DNA from: Beijerinckiaceae bacterium
GTDB taxonomy: Bacteria; Pseudomonadota; Alphaproteobacteria; Rhizobiales; Beijerinckiaceae
Length of the DNA: 7,289 bases
NCBI GenBank assembly: GCA_947456315.1
Contig: CANGRU010000074.1
Coordinates: 1 to 7,289, forward strand
Direction of reading: 5' to 3'
The position numbers and the translations under genes are program-made. The notes under the pieces are model-generated. The model was not told the origin of the DNA and did no database searches. It saw only the letters and a program-made list of their open reading frames with translations. Each line of letters starts with the position of its first letter. The first letter of the stretch is position 1. This document shows, in pieces, positions 1 through 5,796 of this stretch.

Positions 1-526
1 CGTCAATGCCGGGCCATTCCTTGGCCTGCTTCTTCAATGCCGCGACATCGAACTTGCCATCGGGCGCATGCGCGATGACAGCATTGGGCATGCCTTTGTC
101 GCGAATGAGAGCAGTGAGTGCGCGCGTGTCTATGCCGCACAGGCCGATGATCTTGCGGGCTTTCAGCCAGGCATCGAAGTGGCGTGTGGCGCGATGATTG
201 GCGGGCTCTGTGATCGGCGCTTGCACGATGACGCCGCGAATGCCGCTGTCGGCGGCCATGTTCACCGTTTCAATATCTTCCTCATTCGTGCCGACATTGC
301 CGATGTGAGGGAAAGTGAAGGTGACGATCTGGCCGGAATAGGAAGGGTCGGTGAGGATTTCCTCATAGCCGGTGATGGCGGTGTTGAAACAGACTTCGCC
401 AACCGATGTGCCTGTGGCACCCAGGCCAAAGCCTTCGATCACTGTGCCGTCAGCCAGCACCAGAAGGGCTGTCGGGGTAGGCTTTTGCCAACCTGTGGCG
501 GCTTTGTCTTGAACGGGCGTGGTCAT
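1..526 (-). CDS. carA: Carbamoyl-phosphate synthase small subunit, N-terminal part (cut by window edge)
   Basis: Reading leftward from the ATG at 526 gives 175 codons without a stop, continuing past position 1. The family is usually about 380-400 residues, so only the N-terminal half is here. CarA is the glutaminase subunit that feeds ammonia to CarB for carbamoyl phosphate, the cytosolic precursor of pyrimidines and arginine. Visible CarA N-domain landmarks are [13 protein letters not shown], then [20 protein letters not shown] (about residues 43-62), [16 protein letters not shown], and [18 protein letters not shown] near residue 140. The catalytic Cys-His-Glu amidotransferase domain lies outside the window. 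Product identity is clear from these motifs. The ATG is preceded by only a weak Shine-Dalgarno match, and about 110 nt of leader separate it from the predicted promoter. The gene is divergent from yqeY; carB is not in view. Confidence 0.95.
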   Translation of the reverse strand, partial: MTTPVQDKAATGWQKPTPTALLVLADGTVIEGFGLGATGTSVGEVCFNTAITGYEEILTDPSYSGQIVTFTFPHIGNVGTNEEDIETVNMAADSGIRGVIVQAPITEPANHRATRHFDAWLKARKIIGLCGIDTRALTALIRDKGMPNAVIAHAPDGKFDVAALKKQAKEWPGID

Positions 527-646
527 GGCTCTACACCGTCTTTCGCGCGTTCGGGCGCGGCGCGAGAACTCGCTGGCGCGACCGGACGGCTTATTCGAAG
601 AATCTTAAGGGTCGCAGTCACCATAAAGGGCGCGACGATTGCGCGG

Positions 647-675
647 AAGCTAGGTGAGGGGGGCTTTCGCGTCAA
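647..675 (-). promoter_or_regulatory. Sigma-70 promoter for carA
   Basis: On the minus strand TTGACG (675-670) is followed by exactly 17 nt and then TAGCTT (652-647). The -35 matches five of six consensus bases and the -10 keeps the TAxxxT pattern. Initiation near 640 would give a leader of roughly 113 nt before the carA ATG. Seen directly: the boxes and the spacing. Promoter activity is inferred. Confidence 0.55.
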
Positions 676-680
676 CCCTG

Positions 681-689
681 TGGGATAAT
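681..689 (+). promoter_or_regulatory. Candidate extended -10 promoter for yqeY
   Basis: TGGGATAAT fits the extended -10 pattern TGn followed by a TATAAT-like hexamer (GATAAT at 684-689). No convincing -35 lies 16-18 nt upstream, which is typical of extended -10 promoters but also weakens the call. A start near 696 would give a leader of about 63 nt, with a small CACGC-GAGA-GCGTG hairpin at 725-738 just ahead of the ribosome site. Confidence 0.33.
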
Positions 690-746
690 CGGAACAACCA
701 GAATTTTCAGCTGTTTAGCTTAGGCACGCGAGAGCGTGGCCGGATC

Positions 747-751
747 AGGAG
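747..751 (+). promoter_or_regulatory. Ribosome binding site deciding the yqeY start
   Basis: AGGAG with 7 nt to the ATG at 759. It supports this start over the upstream in-frame start at 654. Confidence 0.7.
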
Positions 752-758
752 AACAAGA

Positions 759-1214
759 ATGTCGCTGCGCGAGCGTTTCACCCAATCGATGAAGGATGCC
801 ATGAAGGCGGGCGACAAGACCCGTCTGGGCGCCATTCGCCTCATTCAGGCCACCCTCAAGGACCGCGATATTGAAGCGCGCGGCGCCGGAAAAGAGGTCT
901 CGGACGACGATATTCTGGCCATGTTGCAGAAGATGATCAAAAGCCGTCAGGAATCCTTGGCCATGTATGAACAGGCCGGTCGTGAGGATCTGGCTGCCCA
1001 GGAGCGCGGCGAAATTGCCGTCATTCAGGACTTCCTGCCCGCGCAAATGTCGGATGAGGACGTCAAGGCCGCCATTGCTGCAGCCATTTCCGAGACAGGT
1101 GCCTCTGCCATGAAGGACATGGGCAAGGTCGTTGCTGCGCTCAAGGCCAAATTCACCGGCCAGATGGACTTCGCCAAGGCCAGCGCCCTGGTCAAGGCCG
1201 CGCTCAACGGCTGA
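759..1214 (+). CDS. yqeY: GatB/YqeY domain-containing protein
   Basis: A 151-residue protein matching the usual length of stand-alone YqeY proteins (about 150). The family shares an all-helical fold with the C-terminal domain of GatB, the tRNA-dependent amidotransferase subunit. Its own biochemical role is unsettled; tRNA or translation-related binding is the usual suggestion. Characteristic stretches are MKDAMKAGDKTRLGAIRLI (residues 11-29), ESLAMYEQAGREDLAAQE (65-82), the turn DFLPAQMSDEDV (91-102), and a C-terminal three-helix part with MGKVVAALK (121-129). The ATG at 759 is chosen because AGGAG (747-751) sits 7 nt upstream and the protein then begins with the standard MSLRERF-type start. 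An in-frame start at 654 would add 35 non-conserved residues. The gene lies 109 bp upstream of dnaG on the same strand, in the place rpsU occupies in E. coli. Confidence 0.93.
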   Translation: MSLRERFTQSMKDAMKAGDKTRLGAIRLIQATLKDRDIEARGAGKEVSDDDILAMLQKMIKSRQESLAMYEQAGREDLAAQERGEIAVIQDFLPAQMSDEDVKAAIAAAISETGASAMKDMGKVVAALKAKFTGQMDFAKASALVKAALNG

Positions 1215-1219
1215 GGTGG

Positions 1220-1237
1220 TCCACAACCTGTGGATAA
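1220..1237. promoter_or_regulatory. Perfect DnaA box within an inverted repeat, upstream of dnaG
   Basis: TGTGGATAA at 1229-1237 is the exact complement of the consensus DnaA box TTATCCACA. Its first six bases, TGTGGA, are mirrored by TCCACA at 1220-1225 with only ACC between, so two half-boxes face each other. The site starts 6 bp after the yqeY stop and lies about 90 bp before the dnaG start. DnaA is known to act as a transcription factor as well as an initiator, so a role in dnaG-rpoD expression is a reasonable inference but not shown. Confidence 0.5.
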
Positions 1238-1241
1238 AGTG

Positions 1242-1267
1242 AAAAAACGGGGGGTAGCCGCCCCCCG
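1242..1267 (-). terminator. Hairpin with T-tract on the minus strand, between yqeY and dnaG
   Basis: CGGGGGG (1248-1254) pairs perfectly with CCCCCCG (1261-1267) around a six-base loop. On the minus strand the stem is followed by six T residues (complement of A 1242-1247), the textbook intrinsic terminator layout for leftward transcription. No leftward gene is seen just upstream of it, so it may block antisense transcription or act as a leader hairpin in the rightward transcript, which has no U-tract after it. Confidence 0.4.
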
Positions 1268-1289
1268 CTGTCCCTGTGCCGTTCCGCTC

Positions 1290-1295
1290 CTATAT
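1290..1295 (+). promoter_or_regulatory. Candidate -10 element for dnaG
   Basis: CTATAT matches the -10 consensus reported for rhizobial sigma-70 promoters. The -35 region (around 1267-1273) is poor. A start near 1302 would exclude the GTG at 1276 as the translation start and fits the ATG at 1324. Weak evidence. Confidence 0.25.
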
Positions 1296-1323
1296 GAAGG
1301 GGGCTCAGGAGCTTGCCCGCAGC

Positions 1324-3258
1324 ATGCGTTTCCCGCCGTCCTTTCTCGATGAGATCAAAGCCCGTCTTCCGGTTTCGGAAGTCGTGCGGCGGCGCGTCAA
1401 ATTGCAGAAGTCGGGGCGCGAGTGGAAAGGCCTGTCACCGTTCAATCAAGAGAAGTCACCTTCCTTCTTCGTCAATGATCAGAAGATGGCGTGGTTTGAT
1501 TTTTCCTCCGGTCGCAATGGCAATGTCTTCGACTTCGTCATGGAGACGGAGGGTCTGAGTTTTCCAGAAGCGGTGGAGCGCTTGGCGTCCGAAGCGGGCC
1601 TCTCTTTGCCTACCGTCACACCCGAAATGCAGGAGCGCGAACGCAAGCGCACCAGCCTGCAGGATGTGCTCGAACTGGCTGCGGCTTTCTTTGAAAGCCA
1701 ATTGCAGGTGCAAGCAGGCGCCCGCGCCCGCGGCTATCTGGCTGATCGTGGTCTGGGGCCTGCCATCCAGAAGCAATTCCGTTTGGGCTATTCGCCCAAT
1801 GAGAAATTCGCATTGCGCGATTATCTCGCGGGCAAAGGTGCCACGCTTGAGCAGATGATTGAATCAGGCCTGCTGATTCATGGCGAAGAGATCGCCGTGC
1901 CTTATGATCGTTTTCGCGATCGTGTGATGTTTCCGATTTGTGACCGCGGCGGCAAAGTCATCGCTTTTGGTGGCCGTGCGCTGGATAAAGAGGCGCAAGC
2001 CAAATATCTCAATTCGCCTGAAACATCGCTCTTTCACAAAGGTGCCGTGGTCTACAACCACCACAATGCACGCAAAGCCGCCCATGACATGGGGCAGGTG
2101 ATTGCGGTGGAAGGTTATGTCGACGTCATCTCGATGAGCGTTGCAGGCTTCCCCAATGTTGTCGCGCCGCTTGGCACGGCGCTCACACCCGACCAATGCG
2201 AATTGCTGTGGCGCATGTCGGAAGAGCCCGTGCTGTGTTTTGATGGCGATCGGGCGGGCCGCAAAGCGGCCTATCGCGCCATTGATACGGCTCTGCCGCT
2301 GATTGGTCCGGGCAAGAGTTTGCGTTTTGCTTTTCTGCCAGACGGACAGGATCCGGATGATCTCGCCCGCTCCGGCGGACATGATGCCATTGCCGATGTC
2401 ATCGGTGGCGCACGTCCACTGGTCGATGTGCTGTGGACGCGCGAGACCGAGGCGGGGCCGCTCGATACCCCTGAACGGCGCGCCGCACTGGAGCGGCGCT
2501 TGAGCGAGCTGATGAATGCCATCCGCGACGAGACCCTGCGCCGCTATTACCGCGATGACATCCGCGCCCGCCTTGATGCTCTGTCGGGGCGTGCCCAGAC
2601 GGGCGCCTATCCGCGCGCCGGCGCCACTCGGCGTGCCCCTGCCGCGGGTCGGGGCGGGGGACGTGGTTATTCGGGCTATGGCCAGCCTCCGGCCTATACG
2701 GCCTCGCCGCCCCTGATCAGTGCGGCCCTGACCCGCAGCCGGGTTTTTTCCGGTTCGGGCGGGATTCCGCGCCGGGAGTCGGAAATTCTGCTGAACCTTT
2801 TGAACCATCCGGGCCTGCTGGCCCGTCATGCGGAGGAGCTGTCCGAGCTCGAGCTGGTGGGTCGCGAGACCGCCCGCCTGCGCGGGGCTATGACGGCTCT
2901 GGCAGCGGAAACCTATGCGGATCATGTGGAATTACGTTTGGCTATCGACCGGATGGGGTTACAAAGCGAGCGCATGGCCATTGAGGCGGCGGCCCAGCCG
3001 ATCGCCTGGCCGCTGAAGCCGGATGCGGCCGAAGTGGACGCCGGAGAGGTTTTACGACAGGCCTTGGCCTTGCATCGGCGCGCCCGGGCACTACATAGGG
3101 AACTTAAATCCGCTGAAATCGCGCTGGGCGAGGACGCCAACGAGCAAAATCTTGCGCGGTTGCGCGAGATACAGGCTGAGCTTTCCGGGATTGAGGGTCG
3201 CGAGGCCGCGGTCGAGGGGTTTGGCCTCTCATCCGGGCGCGAAGGACAGGTTTTGTAA
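1324..3258 (+). CDS. dnaG: DNA primase
   Basis: DnaG makes the RNA primers for leading- and lagging-strand DNA synthesis and works with the DnaB helicase. From the ATG at 1324 it is 644 residues, normal for the family. Order: N-terminal CHC2-type finger region (about 1-100), RNA polymerase core with TOPRIM fold (about 120-370), an Arg/Gly-rich linker (about 431-455, GRGGGRGYSGYG), and a C-terminal helicase-binding region. Catalytic acidic residues are present: E263 in VEGYVDV, D307 and D309 in FDGDRAG, and DPDD at 343-346. The four zinc ligands are not: S38, N41, D59 and S62 stand where Cys, His, Cys and Cys are expected, with identical spacing. The start is placed at MRFPPSFLDEI, the common N-terminus in alphaproteobacteria, with AGGAG at 1307-1311 (12 nt away, rather far). 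A GTG at 1276 or ATG at 1294 would add 16 or 10 residues. Confidence 0.97.
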   Translation: MRFPPSFLDEIKARLPVSEVVRRRVKLQKSGREWKGLSPFNQEKSPSFFVNDQKMAWFDFSSGRNGNVFDFVMETEGLSFPEAVERLASEAGLSLPTVTPEMQERERKRTSLQDVLELAAAFFESQLQVQAGARARGYLADRGLGPAIQKQFRLGYSPNEKFALRDYLAGKGATLEQMIESGLLIHGEEIAVPYDRFRDRVMFPICDRGGKVIAFGGRALDKEAQAKYLNSPETSLFHKGAVVYNHHNARKAAHDMGQVIAVEGYVDVISMSVAGFPNVVAPLGTALTPDQCELLWRMSEEPVLCFDGDRAGRKAAYRAIDTALPLIGPGKSLRFAFLPDGQDPDDLARSGGHDAIADVIGGARPLVDVLWTRETEAGPLDTPERRAALERRLSELMNAIRDETLRRYYRDDIRARLDALSGRAQTGAYPRAGATRRAPAAGRGGGRGYSGYGQPPAYTASPPLISAALTRSRVFSGSGGIPRRESEILLNLLNHPGLLARHAEELSELELVGRETARLRGAMTALAAETYADHVELRLAIDRMGLQSERMAIEAAAQPIAWPLKPDAAEVDAGEVLRQALALHRRARALHRELKSAEIALGEDANEQNLARLREIQAELSGIEGREAAVEGFGLSSGREGQVL

Positions 3259-3266
3259 GGACATGA

Positions 3267-3292
3267 GCGGGGAGCCCTTAGGGTTCGCCCGC
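3267..3292 (+). promoter_or_regulatory. Strong hairpin just after dnaG (possible attenuator or processing site)
   Basis: GCGGG (3267-3271) pairs with CCCGC (3288-3292), and the helix continues inward through GAGCCC (3272-3277) against GGGTTC (3281-3286), with one G bulge, one G-U pair and a TTA loop. It begins 8 nt after the dnaG stop. The following sequence TATATCGTTGTTT is only moderately T-rich, so full intrinsic termination is doubtful; partial termination or an RNA cleavage site would fit. CTATAT at 3293-3298 also resembles a -10 box but lacks a recognisable -35. Confidence 0.4.
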
Positions 3293-3303
3293 CTATATCG
3301 TTG

Positions 3304-3335
3304 TTTAGGACCGGCTTAAGCCGGTCTGGCCTAAA
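3304..3335. repeat. 18-bp perfect palindrome with flanking arms, rpoD leader
   Basis: GACCGGCTTAAGCCGGTC at 3309-3326 is a perfect palindrome. TTTAG (3304-3308) and CTAAA (3331-3335) extend it across a four-base bulge. As DNA it could bind a dimeric regulator; as RNA it gives a 7-bp stem with a TTAA loop in the rpoD leader, about 55 nt before the start codon. Confidence 0.5.
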
Positions 3336-3382
3336 GTTGGCCACGAGTGATTCGGGCCGGCAAGGCGGGATGGAGTTTGAGG

Positions 3383-5401
3383 ATGGCCAAGAAGGACGAA
3401 GAGAAGCGCGAAGGCGAAACGGCCGCCCCAGAGACGTCCGACAGCCCGCTGCTCGACCTTTCGGATGCTGCCGTTAAGCGGATGATCAAGCTCGCCAAGA
3501 AGCGCGGCTATGTCACCCATGATGAATTGAACGCCGTTCTGCCCTCGGAAGAAGTTACCTCCGACCAGATCGAAGACGTCTATGCCATGCTCAATGAAAT
3601 GGGCATCACCGTGTCTGAAGCCGAAGACAATGAAGACGGCGACGCTGAAGACGCGCCTGAAGAAGCGGCAGAAGAATCCGATTCCACAGATCTTGTCGAT
3701 GTGGCGCGCCCCGCGCCCGTGGTGGCAACGCGCGCTGAACCCACCGACCGCACCGACGACCCCGTGCGCATGTATCTGCGTGAAATGGGCTCGGTCGAGC
3801 TTTTGTCGCGCGAAGGCGAAATCGCCATTGCCAAGCGCATCGAGGCTGGCCGCGAAGCGATGATCGCAGGGCTGTGCGAAAGCCCGCTCACCTTCCAGGC
3901 CATTATCATCTGGCGCGATGAATTGAACGACGGCAAAGTTTTGCTGCGCGACATCATCGATCTCGAAGCCACCTATGCTGGCCCTGACGGCAAGAACACG
4001 CCCAAGATCGATATGACATCACCTGAAATGGTGGCGCAGGCCGCAGCCGCTCCGCGTGGCCCTTTGCCTAATCTTGGCGCGCCTGATGCGCCGACGGATG
4101 AGAATTTCGACGATGAAGACGATATGGAAAATTCCGTGTCGCTGTCGGCGATGGAAGCCGAGCTGAAGCCGAAAGTTCTGGAGACATTCGACCGCATTGC
4201 GGATGCTTACAAGAAGCTGCGCCGCCTGCAGGACCAGAATGTCGAGAACAAGCTCAAGAACGAGACGCTGACACCTGCGCAAGAACGCAAGTACAAGACG
4301 CTGAAGAAAGAGATTGTCACCGATGTGAAGTCTCTCTCGCTCAACCAGAACCGCATCGATGCGCTGGTCGAGCAGCTCTATGACATCAACAAGCGTCTGA
4401 TCGGTCTGGAAACCAAGCTGATGCGCTTGGGTGAATCGCATGGTGTCGGCCGTGAAGACTTCCTGAAAAATTATCAGGGGTCTGAGCTTGATCCCAAATG
4501 GCTGTTGCGCGTCGGCAAGCTCGGCACGCGTGGCTGGAAAGACTTCATCGCGAAAGAAAAGGATCCGATCAAAGTGTTGCGCGGCGATATTCATTCGCTG
4601 GCCACCGAGACCGGTCTCGAAATTCAGGAATTCCGCAAGATCGTCCAGATGGTGCAGAAGGGCGAACGCGAAGCCCGTCAGGCCAAGAAGGAAATGGTCG
4701 AGGCCAATCTGCGCCTCGTCATCTCGATTGCAAAAAAATATACGAACCGCGGCCTGCAATTCCTCGATCTCATTCAGGAAGGCAATATCGGCCTGATGAA
4801 GGCGGTCGATAAGTTCGAATATCGCCGGGGCTATAAATTCTCGACCTATGCGACCTGGTGGATCCGTCAAGCGATCACGCGCTCGATTGCCGATCAGGCG
4901 CGCACGATCCGTATCCCCGTGCATATGATCGAGACGATCAACAAGATCGTGCGCACGTCGCGCCAGATGCTGCATGAAATTGGTCGCGAACCGACGCCGG
5001 AAGAATTGGCCGAAAAGCTCGCCATGCCGCTCGAAAAAGTGCGCAAGGTGCTGAAGATCGCCAAAGAGCCGATCTCGCTCGAAACCCCGATTGGTGATGA
5101 AGAAGATTCACACCTTGGCGATTTTATCGAAGACAAGAATGCGATTTTGCCGATTGATGCGGCGATCCAGTCGAACTTGCGCGAAACAACGACCCGCGTG
5201 CTCGCTTCGCTTACGCCTCGTGAAGAGCGCGTGCTGCGCATGCGCTTTGGTATCGGCATGAACACCGATCACACGTTGGAAGAAGTCGGCCAGCAATTCT
5301 CGGTGACGCGCGAACGTATTCGCCAGATCGAGGCCAAGGCATTGCGCAAGCTGAAGCATCCGAGCCGCTCGCGGAAACTCCGCAGCTTCTTGGATAATTA
5401 A
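3383..5401 (+). CDS. rpoD: RNA polymerase principal sigma factor RpoD (sigma-70)
   Basis: The housekeeping sigma factor that directs RNA polymerase to most promoters. It is 672 residues long, in the range of alphaproteobacterial RpoD. Domains in order: region 1.1 (about 20-80), a highly acidic linker (80-103), region 1.2 starting at [11 protein letters not shown] (126-136), a long non-conserved insert (about 165-390) with a second acidic patch [11 protein letters not shown], region 2 from [14 protein letters not shown] (440-453) through the -10-binding stretch [17 protein letters not shown] (484-500), region 3 (about 511-590), and region 4 from [14 protein letters not shown] (610-623) with the -35-binding helix [17 protein letters not shown] (641-657). 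All expected motifs are intact. The ATG at 3383 has GGAG (3372-3375) 7 nt upstream; the GTG at 3347 would add 12 unconserved residues. It is the last gene of the yqeY-dnaG-rpoD run and ends just before a strong terminator. Confidence 0.98.
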   Translation: MAKKDEEKREGETAAPETSDSPLLDLSDAAVKRMIKLAKKRGYVTHDELNAVLPSEEVTSDQIEDVYAMLNEMGITVSEAEDNEDGDAEDAPEEAAEESDSTDLVDVARPAPVVATRAEPTDRTDDPVRMYLREMGSVELLSREGEIAIAKRIEAGREAMIAGLCESPLTFQAIIIWRDELNDGKVLLRDIIDLEATYAGPDGKNTPKIDMTSPEMVAQAAAAPRGPLPNLGAPDAPTDENFDDEDDMENSVSLSAMEAELKPKVLETFDRIADAYKKLRRLQDQNVENKLKNETLTPAQERKYKTLKKEIVTDVKSLSLNQNRIDALVEQLYDINKRLIGLETKLMRLGESHGVGREDFLKNYQGSELDPKWLLRVGKLGTRGWKDFIAKEKDPIKVLRGDIHSLATETGLEIQEFRKIVQMVQKGEREARQAKKEMVEANLRLVISIAKKYTNRGLQFLDLIQEGNIGLMKAVDKFEYRRGYKFSTYATWWIRQAITRSIADQARTIRIPVHMIETINKIVRTSRQMLHEIGREPTPEELAEKLAMPLEKVRKVLKIAKEPISLETPIGDEEDSHLGDFIEDKNAILPIDAAIQSNLRETTTRVLASLTPREERVLRMRFGIGMNTDHTLEEVGQQFSVTRERIRQIEAKALRKLKHPSRSRKLRSFLDN

Positions 5402-5406
5402 GTTTC

Positions 5407-5434
5407 AAAGGCGGGCCTGGTGCCCGCCTTTTTT
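5407..5434 (+). terminator. Intrinsic terminator after rpoD
   Basis: AAAGGCGGGC (5407-5416), loop CTGGT, GCCCGCCTTT (5422-5431), running into a T-tract that ends at 5434. The GC-rich core stem is seven perfect pairs, extended by three A-T pairs. It begins 6 nt after the rpoD stop and closes the operon. Confidence 0.92.
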
Positions 5435-5449
5435 ATGCGCCGCACACAC

Positions 5450-5534
5450 CGTCATTGCGAGCGAAGCGAAGCCATCCAGAGGCTTCACGTGAGGCGTTCT
5501 GCATTGCTTCGTCGCTTTGCGCCTCGCAAGGACG
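5450..5534. repeat. Degenerate palindromic repeat (HCERSEAIQ-type)
   Basis: The left arm starts CGTCATTGCGAGCGAAGCGA (5450-5469) and the right arm ends CTCGCAAGGACG (5523-5534). Paired blocks are CGTC/GACG, TTGCGAG/CTCGCAA, AAGCGA/TCGCTT and AGC/GCT, broken by small mismatches. From memory, this matches a palindromic repeat common in intergenic DNA of Rickettsiales and other alphaproteobacteria. One reading frame gives the peptide HCERSEAIQ, a familiar sign of this repeat being mistaken for a gene. The right arm and centre have drifted, so this is an old copy. Confidence 0.75.
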
Positions 5535-5544
5535 CTCGGTGCTC

Positions 5545-5574
5545 TTGCCTCTCGGCACCCCTTCAAGCTATCTC
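5545..5574 (+). promoter_or_regulatory. Candidate promoter for the tRNA gene
   Basis: TTGCCT (5545-5550), 18 nt, then TATCTC (5569-5574), preceded by C in both boxes as in the rhizobial pattern CTTGAC / CTATAT. Initiation near 5581 would leave about 17 nt of leader before the tRNA. The boxes are imperfect. Confidence 0.4.
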
Positions 5575-5597
5575 AAGTCACCCGTTCCTGACGGCAC

Positions 5598-5673
5598 GGG
5601 CCTGTAGCTCAATGGTTAGAGCCGGCCGCTCATAACGGTCTGGTTGCAGGTTCGAGTCCTGCCGGGCCCACCA
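5598..5673 (+). tRNA. tRNA with CAU anticodon, probably tRNA-Ile2 (lysidine-modified)
   Basis: A full cloverleaf of 76 nt with encoded CCA. The acceptor GGGCCTG (5598-5604) pairs with CGGGCCC (5663-5669), with one U-G pair. The D arm is GCTC/GAGC with an 8-nt loop. The anticodon stem GGCCG/CGGTC encloses loop CTCATAA with anticodon CAT (5631-5633). The T arm is GCAGG/CCTGC with loop TTCGAGT. CAU may mean Met or AUA-decoding Ile2. I favour Ile2: C4-G69 and C5-G68 are reported TilS (lysidine synthetase) determinants, and the 8-nt D loop and TGGTT variable loop resemble E. coli ileX rather than elongator tRNA-Met. It is not an initiator, because the anticodon stem lacks the run of three G-C pairs. 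No terminator is obvious after it. Confidence 0.93.
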
Positions 5674-5784
5674 CTTTACCTGTCAAAGCTGTGATCTGTG
5701 GCTGCGCGCCGCCTGTATGACCTCCCGAAGGCGTTGCCGCTGGCCTGCGTCTGGCTTACCCCTTGGGGCAAGGCATCAAAATCC

Positions 5785-5790
5785 GGGAGG
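5785..5790 (+). promoter_or_regulatory. Ribosome binding site deciding the hydrolase start
   Basis: GGGAGG, 6 nt ahead of the ATG at 5797. It supports this start over the in-frame GTG at 5698, which would bury the twin-arginine signal 33 residues inside the protein. Confidence 0.8.
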
Positions 5791-5796
5791 ACACAT

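Noticed and set aside
68..688. Plus-strand open frame of 206 codons opposite carA
   Set aside because: It lies largely antisense to carA, whose minus-strand reading gives clear family motifs. The plus frame resembles nothing and extends through the promoter region.
679..688. Possible second DnaA box (TGTGGGATAA)
   Set aside because: It carries an extra G relative to the consensus, which breaks the 9-mer; the match is better explained as part of the -10 region.
720..1226. Minus-strand open frame of 168 codons over yqeY
   Set aside because: Antisense shadow of yqeY; the plus strand has a good ribosome site and a recognised family, this frame has neither.
1864..2925. Minus-strand open frame of 353 codons inside dnaG
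   Set aside because: A long antisense frame is expected in GC-rich coding DNA; the plus strand encodes intact primase motifs throughout.
4019..4975. Minus-strand open frame of 318 codons inside rpoD
   Set aside because: Antisense to the insert and region 2 of RpoD; no start signals or family resemblance.
5420..5635. Plus-strand open frame of 71 codons after rpoD
   Set aside because: It starts in the terminator, reads through the palindromic repeat (giving the tell-tale HCERSEAIQ peptide) and ends inside the tRNA.
5598..5673. tRNA 3' end as an integration site
   Set aside because: No integrase, no direct repeat of the tRNA tail and no island-like content follow within the window.
5755..5772. 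Inverted repeat CTTACCCC/GGGGCAAG upstream of the hydrolase
   Set aside because: The halves are separated by only two bases and carry one mismatch; too short and imperfect to call an operator or hairpin.
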